Shown piece after piece: positions 9,615 through 17,928 of a stretch of 64,000 bases of DNA; positions within the stretch are counted from its first letter, which is position 1, and each line of letters begins with the position of its first letter. A model generated the notes under the pieces. The model did not search any database and was not told the origin of the DNA. It saw nothing but the letters and a program-made list of their open reading frames with translations. Both the position numbers and the translations under genes were made by a program. This stretch comes from Chloroflexota bacterium (GTDB lineage Bacteria > Chloroflexota > Dehalococcoidia > Lucifugimonadales > UBA3495). The stretch covers positions 163,828 to 227,827 of the forward strand of contig JAPPLU010000073.1 in NCBI GenBank assembly GCA_028874075.1. Reading direction: 5' to 3'.

Positions 9615-10805
9615 CTACCTGTAAACCATCCTCGGCCCCACCGTCTTCATGTAACCCTCGTAGTTGCGGCGGGTTTCGGGGATGGAGTCGCCGCCGAACT
9701 TTTCCATGAAGGCGTCGGCCAGGACCAGGGCCACCATGGCCTCGCCGATGACGCCGGCCGGGGGGGCCTGGCAGACGTCGGAGCGTTCGAAGTGGGCCTG
9801 TACCGGTTCGCCGGTGTCTAGGTCCACCGAGGGCAGGGGATTGTGCAGGGTGGCGATGGGCTTGATGCCGAAGCGGGCCACCAGGGGCATGCCGTCGGTC
9901 ATGCCGCCCTCGGTGCCGCCGGCCCGGTTGGTCTTGCGCTGCCAGGGGTTGTCGGGGTCGGTTACCGGTTCGATGACGTCATGGACCTCGGAGCCGCGCT
10001 TGTTGACCACCTCCCAGCCGGGGCCGATGGAGACGTCCTTGACGGCGTTGATGGACATGAGGGCCTGGGCGATGCGACCGTCTATCTTCTTGTCCCACTG
10101 GATATGGGAGCCCAGGCCAATGGGGACGTGGTCGGCGATGACCTCGACGGTGCCGCCCACGGTATCGCCGGCGTCCCGGGCGGAGTCAACCTCGGCAATC
10201 ATCTTTGGCGTTGCTTCGGCGTCGGCGCAGCGCACGGGCGACTCCTCTACGGCGTCCCAGTCAATGGCATCGTGGGTGTCGGGAGTATCGGCCCAGACGC
10301 CGCCAATGGAGATGACGTGGCTGTGTAGCCTGATGCCGAACTCCTCCAGCAGGCGCATGGCAATGGCCCCGGCGGCCACACGGCCGGCCGTCTCCCGGGC
10401 GCTGGCCCGTTCCAGCACGTTGCGCACGTCGGAGAAGCCGTACTTCATGGCGCCGGGCAGGTCGGCGTGGCCGGGCCGGATGCGGGTAACCCGGCGGTTG
10501 CGGCCCTCCTGGGACGGGTTTTCCACGTACTCCACGGCCATGGCCTCGGTCCAGTTGGCCCAGTCCTTGTTCTCAACCGTCATGCCGATGGGGCTGCCCA
10601 GGGTGAGGCCGTGGCGGACGCCGGTCTGGATATGGGCCCAGTCCTGCTCGATAAGCTGGCGGCCGCCCCGCCCGTAGCCGCGCTGTCTACGGGCCAGTTG
10701 CGTTCCGATGTACTCCTCGCTGATGGGCAGGGCCGCGGGGACGCCTTCCATGATTATCATCAGGCCTTGGCCGTGGGACTCGCCTGCCGTAAACCACCGA
10801 ATCAT
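9615..10805 (-). CDS. aroC: chorismate synthase
   Basis: Chorismate synthase (EC 4.2.3.5) converts 5-enolpyruvylshikimate-3-phosphate to chorismate using reduced FMN. The 396-residue protein begins MIRWFTAGESHGQGL, the family signature, followed by RRQRGYGRGGRQ. Later it has the FMN-binding-type motif RASARETAGRVAAGAIA and the C-terminal TEGGMTDGMPLVARFGIKP. I prefer the ATG at 10805, with AGAGGT upstream, over an in-frame TTG at 10811. It belongs to a minus-strand run with aroE, which also serves the shikimate pathway. An inverted-repeat element lies just upstream. Confidence 0.97.
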   Translation of the reverse strand: MIRWFTAGESHGQGLMIIMEGVPAALPISEEYIGTQLARRQRGYGRGGRQLIEQDWAHIQTGVRHGLTLGSPIGMTVENKDWANWTEAMAVEYVENPSQEGRNRRVTRIRPGHADLPGAMKYGFSDVRNVLERASARETAGRVAAGAIAMRLLEEFGIRLHSHVISIGGVWADTPDTHDAIDWDAVEESPVRCADAEATPKMIAEVDSARDAGDTVGGTVEVIADHVPIGLGSHIQWDKKIDGRIAQALMSINAVKDVSIGPGWEVVNKRGSEVHDVIEPVTDPDNPWQRKTNRAGGTEGGMTDGMPLVARFGIKPIATLHNPLPSVDLDTGEPVQAHFERSDVCQAPPAGVIGEAMVALVLADAFMEKFGGDSIPETRRNYEGYMKTVGPRMVYR

Positions 10806-10828
10806 GTTCAATTACCTCTAATGTTGAT

Positions 10829-10915
10829 TTATCCACGAATGCCCACGAATTTTCACTAATGGGTCCCAAATGGCGAAGATTCCATCAGTGCCTGTTCGTG
10901 CCTGTTCGTGGATAA
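10829..10915. repeat. CCACGAA inverted-repeat element, copy 1
   Basis: The arms TTATCCACGAATGCCCACGA and (reverse complement of the right arm) TTATCCACGAACAGGCACGA pair imperfectly across about 45 bases. It lies directly upstream of aroC. Similar elements occur at 43881-43953 and 56555-56628, so this is a dispersed family. Confidence 0.75.
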
Positions 10916-11022
10916 GAAGGGAAGAGTTGAAGTGAGAAGCTCGTTGCTCAGCTGAGGGCACGTATGGCTACCTACAGCATTACCTTCCCTCTTGCCGGCA
11001 GACTTGAACCAAGCGTCCTTTG

Positions 11023-11409
11023 TCAGTCGCAACCGTTCAAGAGCAAACCGGACCGGTATCGCTTGGCCTCAACCGGTATCAGCTCGTTGTTCACCGGATC
11101 CACGGCCAACAGGGCTTGCTCCAGGGTGACTACGCCCAGGAGGCTGGGTTCTCCTTCTTCAGCGAAGATGACTGTGGTCATGAACTGTTTGCCTGCCAGC
11201 CTGACCGCGGTGTCGCCCAGTTCTACAGGCTGCCGACTGCCGTCGGCCAGCCGCGATTGCTCGGTTCGGTTAACCGGCACTTCCAGGGCCTGCAAAATTT
11301 CCCGGGGCAGAGCCGTGAAAGTGGAGCCGGTGTCCACCTCCAGATTTACTTCCCGGAAATTCCGCCCTTGGGGGTCTCCCACTTCCATTGTCACGGTGAC
11401 CGTTCCCAT
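11023..11409 (-). CDS. retropepsin-like aspartic protease family protein
   Basis: A 128-residue single-domain protein with the aspartic-protease motif VDTGSTFTALP (Asp26-Thr-Gly-Ser) and a downstream LLGVVTLEQALLAVDP segment, where the family usually has a hydrophobic-hydrophobic-Gly motif. This matches the clan AA retropepsin-like family seen as stand-alone proteins in bacteria, expected to work as a homodimer. No signal peptide is present. It sits between aroC and aroE on the same strand, about 200 bases from each, and the context does not explain its job. Confidence 0.75.
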   Translation of the reverse strand: MGTVTVTMEVGDPQGRNFREVNLEVDTGSTFTALPREILQALEVPVNRTEQSRLADGSRQPVELGDTAVRLAGKQFMTTVIFAEEGEPSLLGVVTLEQALLAVDPVNNELIPVEAKRYRSGLLLNGCD

Positions 11410-11591
11410 TCTTAGTCATCCTGTGCTGTATTCGCCGGCTTGGGCCGGCGATTCGTAACTTCCTTATATCGGATCAAGTCCGTAGTGATGGACTGGAAAA
11501 CGGTTCCACCACAGGCGCAAACCGTCGTCGCAATTGCTGTGCTCTTGGACGCAGCATTGACCGCAGACTGTTACAGAAATTCGCTGAGTGT

Positions 11592-12461
11592 TCAGCTGCG
11601 CGACTGCATGGCCCGGGTGGCAGCTTCCAGCATTACCGGCACCGGCGCGGCCCGTTCCAGCCACATTTCGAAGGATGCGGCACCCTGGTACACCAGCATC
11701 TGGATGCCGCCCAGGGTTTTGGCTCCGGCCTGGGCCGCCTCCCTTAGCAGCCGGGTTTCGAGGGGATTATACACCAGGTCATTCACCAGGGCGGTGGACG
11801 GAATGACACTGGCAGGCAAGGGCGTTTCGTCCTCGCCGGGGCCGTGGGTCATGCCGATAGTGGTGCAGTTGACGATGAGTTCGGCGGTGGCGGCAGCTTC
11901 CGCCAGGTCAGTCCCGGCAAGGGGTATGGCCCGGGCTGAGATGCCACGATTCAGGGCCAGTTGGGCCAGGCTCTCCGCCCGTTCCGGGGTGCGGTTGGCG
12001 ATGGTCAATACGCCCACGCCCTCCCGCGCCAAGGCCAGGACAACCCCTCTGGCTGCGCCGCCGGCCCCCAGAATGAGTGTGCGCCTGCCTTTGGGTTTAA
12101 AATCGGCTCCCTCTCGCAAGACCCGCAGGAAACCGTAGCCGTCGGTGTTGTGGCCGGTGAGCCGGCCTTCGCGGTTGACGATGGTATTGACGGCGCCAGC
12201 TTCGGTGGCCCAGTCGTCTATTTCGTCCAGGAAGGGCATTACCGCCAGCTTGTGGGGAACGGTTACGTTGATGCCCAGGGTGCCGGGCTGGCGCAGGCCG
12301 TTGACGAAGGCCTCAACCTCTTCCGGCGCCACCTGGTAGGCCACGTAGCGGGAGTCAACCCCGCAGGCATCCAGCGCCGCCTGCTGAAACACGGGCGACA
12401 TGGAGTGGCCGATGGGGTAGCCAATGATGCCAAGAGCGGTGTCCATGGTCTTCTTATTCAT
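11592..12461 (-). CDS. aroE: shikimate dehydrogenase
   Basis: Shikimate dehydrogenase (EC 1.1.1.25) reduces 3-dehydroshikimate with NADPH. The N-terminal domain has GYPIGHSMSPVFQQAAL and NVTVPHKLAVMPFLDE (catalytic Lys in the HK pair). The Rossmann part shows LILGAGGAARGVVLAL and ANRTPERAESLA, and the end has GIQMLVYQGAASFEMW. The start is uncertain: ATGs at 12461 and 12446 are both reasonable, while the longer frame from 12491 has an unlikely N-terminus. Together with aroC it gives two shikimate-pathway steps here. Confidence 0.95.
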   Translation of the reverse strand: MNKKTMDTALGIIGYPIGHSMSPVFQQAALDACGVDSRYVAYQVAPEEVEAFVNGLRQPGTLGINVTVPHKLAVMPFLDEIDDWATEAGAVNTIVNREGRLTGHNTDGYGFLRVLREGADFKPKGRRTLILGAGGAARGVVLALAREGVGVLTIANRTPERAESLAQLALNRGISARAIPLAGTDLAEAAATAELIVNCTTIGMTHGPGEDETPLPASVIPSTALVNDLVYNPLETRLLREAAQAGAKTLGGIQMLVYQGAASFEMWLERAAPVPVMLEAATRAMQSRS

Positions 12462-12562
12462 CCACCAATAGAAATGTGTGGTCATGAACACCCCGGCTTT
12501 CCCACAAATAGGGGAGGGGCACCCAGGATATTACCGGGCATTTGTGTGTATGCGTGGACTAA

Positions 12563-15256
12563 CTACCCACCAAGCTGGGCGAGGATTTCGCCCAGCCGCT
12601 GTTGCTGCTCCTGCAGGTTGCGGAGGCGGTCTTCCTCCGTCTCCACTACGTCGGGGCGGGCCTTGGCGCGGAAGTTGGGATTTTTGACCAGCTTTTCCTT
12701 TCGTTCCAGTTCCTGCTGACAGCTCGCCAGTTCCTCCCGCAGTCTGCCCTGTTCGGCGGCCAGGTCCACCACTCCCTCCAGGGGCAGGCGTACCACCAGG
12801 GGATTCACCACCAGGGTGACGCCCCGGGTCTGCTCGGAGCCTTCAGGCGCTCCGGCGGTTATTCTCAATGGTTCTACCCGGGACAGGGTGCGGATGACCT
12901 CCGCCTCTTCTTCCATGGCGCCGCGCAGGCCGTTGGCTTCCACCTGCGCCTCCAGCCGCTGGTTGGCCGGTATGCGAAGCTGGGCGCGGGTGTTGCGTAC
13001 GGCGCGGATGGTCTGCATCACCAGGGATATTTCGTCCTCGGCCTGCCGGTCGTGGCGCGGAGATTCGGCCACCGGGTAGTCGGCGATCATCACTGATGTT
13101 GCCAGGTCGCCTTCGGCGGGCAGGCGGGAGGTCAGGTTTCGCCAGATTTCTTCGGTGATGAAGGGCATGAACGGATGCAGCAGTCGCAGGGTACGTTCCA
13201 GGACATGGGCCAGCACCGGACGGGGCGACGGGCCGTCGCCGGAACGCATACGCACCTTGGCCATCTCGATATACCAGTCGCAGAAGTCGTCCCAGATGAA
13301 GTCGTAGAGTTTCTGCTGGGCCTCGCCCAGTTCAAAGGTGGCGAGGGATTGGTTCACTTCGGCGGTAACCCGGTCCAGCAGGCTGACGATCCAGCGGTCT
13401 TCCCGGTGCTCCAGGGTGGGCAGTTCCCGCCAGCCGGCCAGGTCGTCCTGACCCTCCAGGGAGGTTATGACGAAGCGGGCGGCGTTCCAGACCTTGTTGG
13501 CGAAGTTCCGGGCGGCCTCCAGCTTGCCCTCGGTGATGCGCAGGTCGTTGCCCGGGGCCGTGCCGGTGGACAAGGCAAAACGCAGAGCATCGGTGCCGTA
13601 GCGGTCGATGAGGTCCAGGGGGTCCATGGTGTTGCCCCGGGTCTTGCTCATCTTGTCGCCGTTGGCATCGCGGATGAGGCCGTGCAGGTACACGGTGCGG
13701 AAGGGTATGTCTCCCGTATTCTCGATGCCCATCATGATCATGCGGGCCACCCAGAAGAACAGGATGTCGTAGCCCGTTTCCATGACGGCGGTGGGGTAGA
13801 AATAGTTGAAGTCGTCGGTGTCGTCCGGCCAGCCCAGGGTGGAATGGGGCCACAGGCCCGAACTGAACCAGGTATCCAGCACGTCCTCGTCCTGGCGCAA
13901 TCCCTCCGAATTGCAGACGGGGCAGGCGTTGGGGTCTTCGGTAGATACCACAATCTCGCCGCACTCGTCGCAATACCAGACGGGGATACGGTGGCCCCAC
14001 CAAAGCTGGCGGCTGATGCACCAGTCGCGGATGTTCTCCAGCCAGTTCAGGTAGACGCGCCCGAAGCGGTCGGGAACGATGGCGATGTTCCCGTTGGCCA
14101 CGGCGGCGTGGGCGCGGCCGGCGATGCTGTCCGGTTCCTGATGGCTGCCCACCTTGAGGAACCACTGGAGGCTGATCAGGGGTTCCACCACCGCGTCGCA
14201 ACGCTGGCAGTGGCCCACCGAGTGGCGGTAGTCCTCCACCTTCTCCAGCAGGTCCAGTCCCTCCAGTTCCTCGGCCACGGCCTGGCGCGTTTCGAAGCGC
14301 TCCCGGCCCTCGTACTTGCCGGCCAGGTCGGTCATGTTACCGTCAAAGCCGATGACGTTGATGATTTCCAGGCCGTGCCGCTCGCCGATTTCAAAGTCGG
14401 TGACGTCGTGGCCGGGAGTTACCTTCAGGGCGCCGGTGCCGAAGTCCATCTCGATGGCCTCATCGCCCACTATGGGGATGGGCCGGTCCATGATGGGCAG
14501 GATGGCATCCCTGCCCACGAAGGCGGCGTAGCGGGGGTCTTCGGGATGCACGGCCACGCCGGTATCGCCCAGCATGGACTCGGGACGGGTGGTGGCGACG
14601 GTGATGTGGCCGTTGCCGTCGGCCAAGGGATAGCGAATGTAGAAGAGCTTGCCGTCCTGCTCCTGGTACTCAACCTCCAGGTCGGAGAGAGCCGTGGCGC
14701 AGCGGGGACACCAGTTGATGATGCGCTCGTGGCGGTAGATGAGGCCCTTCTTGTACAGGTTGACGAAGGTAGCGCGGACGGCCTTGGCCGGACCGGGGTC
14801 CAGGGTGAAGCGGAGGCGGGTCCAATCGCAGGACGTGCCCAGCCGCTTATGCTGCTCGTCGATGGTGTTGCCGTAGCGGGCCACCCACTCCCAGATGCGT
14901 TCCTGGAACTTTTCCCTGCCCAGTTCGTGGCGGTCGGTGCCCTCCTCGGCCAGCAGGCGCTCCACCACCCACTGGGTGGCAATGCCGGCGTGGTCCTTGC
15001 CCGGGAGCCACAGAGTATCGTCCCCCAGCATGCGGTGCCAGCGGGTCAGGGCGTCCTCGATGGTGGCGGTGAGGGCGTGGCCCAGGTGCAGTTCGCCGGT
15101 TACGTTGGGCGGCGGCATGATGATGACGAAGGGTTCGCGGCCTTCCCGAATCTGGGGCGTGAAGTAGCCGGCATCCTGCCAGTCCTGGTAGATGCGCTGC
15201 TCCACGGAGGCGGGGTCATAGGCCCTGGGGATTTCGGCGGGGGCGCTGGAGGTCAT
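12563..15256 (-). CDS. valS: valyl-tRNA synthetase
   Basis: Class I valyl-tRNA synthetase (EC 6.1.1.9), 897 residues. It shows the HIGH-type motif in PPPNVTGELHLGHAL (about 48-62), the editing (CP1) domain, and the KMSKTRGN loop at about 530-540. The C-terminus has an anticodon-binding domain and a coiled-coil tRNA arm (AAEQGRLREELASCQQELER), the usual bacterial ValRS layout. No T-box leader is seen upstream. A candidate extended -10 (TGG followed by TATATT on the minus strand) lies about 85-95 bases before the start codon. Confidence 0.97.
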   Translation of the reverse strand: MTSSAPAEIPRAYDPASVEQRIYQDWQDAGYFTPQIREGREPFVIIMPPPNVTGELHLGHALTATIEDALTRWHRMLGDDTLWLPGKDHAGIATQWVVERLLAEEGTDRHELGREKFQERIWEWVARYGNTIDEQHKRLGTSCDWTRLRFTLDPGPAKAVRATFVNLYKKGLIYRHERIINWCPRCATALSDLEVEYQEQDGKLFYIRYPLADGNGHITVATTRPESMLGDTGVAVHPEDPRYAAFVGRDAILPIMDRPIPIVGDEAIEMDFGTGALKVTPGHDVTDFEIGERHGLEIINVIGFDGNMTDLAGKYEGRERFETRQAVAEELEGLDLLEKVEDYRHSVGHCQRCDAVVEPLISLQWFLKVGSHQEPDSIAGRAHAAVANGNIAIVPDRFGRVYLNWLENIRDWCISRQLWWGHRIPVWYCDECGEIVVSTEDPNACPVCNSEGLRQDEDVLDTWFSSGLWPHSTLGWPDDTDDFNYFYPTAVMETGYDILFFWVARMIMMGIENTGDIPFRTVYLHGLIRDANGDKMSKTRGNTMDPLDLIDRYGTDALRFALSTGTAPGNDLRITEGKLEAARNFANKVWNAARFVITSLEGQDDLAGWRELPTLEHREDRWIVSLLDRVTAEVNQSLATFELGEAQQKLYDFIWDDFCDWYIEMAKVRMRSGDGPSPRPVLAHVLERTLRLLHPFMPFITEEIWRNLTSRLPAEGDLATSVMIADYPVAESPRHDRQAEDEISLVMQTIRAVRNTRAQLRIPANQRLEAQVEANGLRGAMEEEAEVIRTLSRVEPLRITAGAPEGSEQTRGVTLVVNPLVVRLPLEGVVDLAAEQGRLREELASCQQELERKEKLVKNPNFRAKARPDVVETEEDRLRNLQEQQQRLGEILAQLGG

Positions 15257-15446
15257 GAGAACTCTCCCTGGTTATGGCTGGTAAACGGAGGGGTTAATTG
15301 AATCCGTTACCCATTGGCCCTGTTTCGTAATTTGGTAACGAAAATATACCATTGGGGCGGTAGGGGCGTCTATTGGGAAGTGGGAATTTGACAGTCTTTC
15401 TGAACCAAACGTAGACTGCCGCTGGTTCCTATATGACATTTTGGCA

Positions 15447-15475
15447 TTGACTAAACAGAATATATGTTCTATATT
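15447..15475 (+). promoter_or_regulatory. promoter of the DUF5131-TcmP island
   Basis: TTGACT at 15447-15452 and TATATT at 15470-15475 with a 17-base spacer, about 33 bases before the TTG start. The surrounding DNA becomes markedly A+T-rich from here. Confidence 0.6.
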
Positions 15476-15507
15476 CCCTTAGCAGAAGCGACTGAGGTGG
15501 AGGAATC

Positions 15508-16218
15508 TTGTCTGACAAGTCCGCAATTGAATGGACCGACTCCACTTGGAATCCAGTTACAGGATGCACCAAGGTAAGCCCTGGCTGCGCTCATTGCTAT
15601 GCCGAAGCAATAACTCTTCGTTTCAAAAGGGGCGGCCCCTATTTGCCTGGCGAATCTGAAATCAAGCTTCATCCAGAGAGACTAGGGTTGCCGCTCTCTT
15701 GGAAATCTCCTCGGCGCATTTTTGTCAACAGCATGAGCGACCTCTTCCATGATGATGTTCCCTTGGATTTCATCTACAAAGTGTTCGAAGTAATGACACA
15801 GGCTGACAGGCATACTTTTCAAGTGCTAACCAAGAGACAAGACCGCCTGCTTGAATTGTTCGAGCAATTGTCGTGGCCTCCCAATGTCTGGATGGGAGTT
15901 TCGGTTGAAAACCAGTATTGGGCAGATCGGCGTATCCCAATCTTGGTCAAGGTTCCTGCTGCAGTAAGGTTCTTGTCCGCCGAGCCTTTGCTGAAACCAC
16001 TGACACTTGGCCCTTATCTTAAGGACCTTGATTGGGTTATTGTAGGTGGCGAGAGCGGACCTAAAGCTCGGCCTGTCGAAGAGAAGTGGGTAACTGACAT
16101 ACGTGATGATTGCTTGGCTCATGAAGTTCCATTTTTCTTTAAGCAATGGGGCGGGAAGACCAGCAAGTCAGGCGGGCGGGAACTAGGTGGTAGATATTTT
16201 AATGACGCTCCGATTTAG
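15508..16218 (+). CDS. DUF5131 (phage Gp37/Gp68) three-Cys protein
   Basis: A 236-residue DUF5131/Gp37_Gp68 protein (PF07505). It opens with SAIEWTDSTWNPVTGCTKVS and has Cys20, Cys27 and Cys30 (C-x6-C-x2-C), a radical-SAM-like three-cysteine motif. Other family segments are RIFVNSMSDLFHDDVP, FQVLTKRQDRL, VWMGVSVENQ, RFLSAEPLL and WVIVGGESG. The start is a TTG at 15508 with GAGGTGGAGGA just upstream. Base composition is clearly more A+T-rich than valS and later genes, which suggests transfer. The next gene is the known partner family TcmP. The reaction is unknown. Confidence 0.88.
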   Translation: MSDKSAIEWTDSTWNPVTGCTKVSPGCAHCYAEAITLRFKRGGPYLPGESEIKLHPERLGLPLSWKSPRRIFVNSMSDLFHDDVPLDFIYKVFEVMTQADRHTFQVLTKRQDRLLELFEQLSWPPNVWMGVSVENQYWADRRIPILVKVPAAVRFLSAEPLLKPLTLGPYLKDLDWVIVGGESGPKARPVEEKWVTDIRDDCLAHEVPFFFKQWGGKTSKSGGRELGGRYFNDAPI

Positions 16219-16252
16219 CAATCCTTGACATATCTTCAGAAGGAATATTCCT

Positions 16253-17338
16253 GTGCCACCACAAACCCCAATATGGGGAATTGAACCCCATACATTAGCC
16301 AAGCACCAAATATTGCGGAAGTACTGGCAAGCTTGGTTGCCCATAATGTCCAGATGGAACGGACGTGTCCTTTACATTGATGGTTTCGCAGGACCGGGTG
16401 AGTATGTTGGTGGTGAATCAGGATCGCCAATAATTGCTTTGGACGAGGCCGTTGGACATAGGGCTACAATTAACTCCGAGGTGGTTTTCCTATTCATAGA
16501 GGATGGACCAGAGAGAGCAGAGCACTTGCAGTCGTTATTGGAAGAAAGAGATTTGCCCAACAATTTCAATTACGAAGTTGTGAATTCCAAGTTCGATCAA
16601 ACGGTATCACAGGTTCTGGACCAAGTTGATGTGGCGAATAGACGGTTGGCACCTACATTCGCTCTTATCGACCCTTTCGGCTACTCACATACCCCTATTA
16701 ATGTTATTCGTCGCTTGATGAGCAACTCTAGGTGCGAAGTCCTGATCACGTTCATGTACCAATTCATCAATCGTTTCGTATCTCAAGAAAGCCAGTGGGC
16801 ACATCTTGACGGGTTGTATGGGACGCAGGATTGGAGAGCGGCAATAAATTCAGAAAGTTCAAGTGAGCGTCTTTCTGTTTTGCACGGGGTATATAAGCGC
16901 CAACTCGAGCAGTATGCTGGTGCCAAGTATGTTCTACCATTTAAGATGGAGGACTCTGGAGGAAGAACTGAGTACTTCCTCTTCTTCTGCACCAATAGTC
17001 TTAAGGGGCTGTCGGTGATGAAGGATGCAATGTACAGGGTGGACCCCTCCGGAAATTTCAGCTACTCTTATGCAGCTAACCCAGGCCAGTTGCAGTTGTT
17101 TGACGCCGCACCTGACTTCAGCCGTCTCCGTACCGAAGTTAGCGGTCACTTTAGTGGAAGAACTGTCAGTGTTGAAGAAATAGAGGAGTTTGTCTTAGTG
17201 GAGACTGCCTTTCTATCAACCCACTACAAAAGACAGGTTTTAGCCCCAATGGAACGTGATGGTGCAATAGAAGTAGTATCAACTAGGAATAGGCGGCTTA
17301 CTTACCCCGCGAGAACGCGCATTAGTTTCCATGCCTAG
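16253..17338 (+). CDS. tcmP: three-Cys-motif partner protein
   Basis: A 361-residue protein of the TcmP family, named because its genes sit beside a three-Cys DUF5131 gene, as here. The N-terminus has HQILRKYWQAWLP and the methyltransferase-like YIDGFAGPGEYVGGESGSP (41-59). FALIDPFGYSHTP follows at about 136-148, in the position of a Rossmann-like active-site motif. The start is GTG at 16253 with AGAAGGA at 16238-16244. It lies 34 bases after DUF5131, so the two are one operon. The C-terminal third looks like a winged-helix region. The role is unknown. Pairs of this kind travel in phage and genomic islands, so defence or nucleic-acid modification is possible but unproven. Confidence 0.85.
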   Translation: MPPQTPIWGIEPHTLAKHQILRKYWQAWLPIMSRWNGRVLYIDGFAGPGEYVGGESGSPIIALDEAVGHRATINSEVVFLFIEDGPERAEHLQSLLEERDLPNNFNYEVVNSKFDQTVSQVLDQVDVANRRLAPTFALIDPFGYSHTPINVIRRLMSNSRCEVLITFMYQFINRFVSQESQWAHLDGLYGTQDWRAAINSESSSERLSVLHGVYKRQLEQYAGAKYVLPFKMEDSGGRTEYFLFFCTNSLKGLSVMKDAMYRVDPSGNFSYSYAANPGQLQLFDAAPDFSRLRTEVSGHFSGRTVSVEEIEEFVLVETAFLSTHYKRQVLAPMERDGAIEVVSTRNRRLTYPARTRISFHA

Positions 17339-17928
17339 TAGTCTGGTTATGCAGTGCCCTCTTCTTGCGACTCCTGCGCCCACTCTGCGGGAGTCTGTTG
17401 TTTTTCGGTTCAGTTCCTGGCAATCCGAATAGCTGGACAAGGCCCGCATCCACTCCTTCCTTGCGTCTCGCCAAGACCCGGAACTTAGGTTGGGAGAGGC
17501 TGCCCAGCGGGGCTACATTCCCTGGAACAACCCCGCCTTTGCCCAACTGGCCCAGTTCCTCCAGTCCCTTTAACCAAGGCTTAACCCGGCCTGCGTCGGT
17601 GTGGTTCGCGCAAGCCGCTCCTTGCTACTGAAACTCCTGCCAGATGGTCCCTTGCGATACCTTACTTCCATGAAGTACCCGTGAAAAATGTCGGCTATCG
17701 TTAATTTGTGGGCAAGCCGACATAACGAAGGGTGTATAATCATAAAGTTGCATCGCACATTCCACAATTTGCCCACAATTGCGTTGTATTATGGGGCTGG
17801 GAGTGTCGCGCGGTCACGGAAAGGATTATTGGTTCACCCCTTCTCCCCACCATCAGAAGGATTGCCCAGGGCAATCCGAGAGCGTCAACCAGTTGAACGA
17901 GTCTTCCAGCTTCATTCCCAGTATCGCG
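17339..17928. other. intergenic region after the TcmP island
   Basis: About 590 bases. It holds a possible gene relic (17433-17573) and a TATAAT at 17735-17740 with no good -35 box. Short open frames here are not convincing. Confidence 0.5.
17433..17573 (+). pseudogene. possible C-terminal gene relic
   Basis: Read in this frame after a TAG at 17430-17432, 46 codons run to a TAA. They encode a natural-looking stretch that includes KARIHSFLASRQDPELRLGE and ends in AFAQLAQFLQSL. There is no start codon or ribosome binding site. It may be the tail of a gene damaged when the adjacent island arrived. I do not recognise the family. Confidence 0.25.

Noticed and set aside
13175..15301. A 708-codon open frame on the plus strand
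   Set aside because: It is an antisense shadow of valS; its low-complexity, His/Gly/Val-rich sequence shows no family.
15257..15420. A T-box leader before valS
   Set aside because: No T-box core or specifier-loop pattern is visible.
17365..17631. An 88-codon plus-strand frame
   Set aside because: Pro/Ser-rich and without a ribosome binding site; a different frame looks more protein-like.
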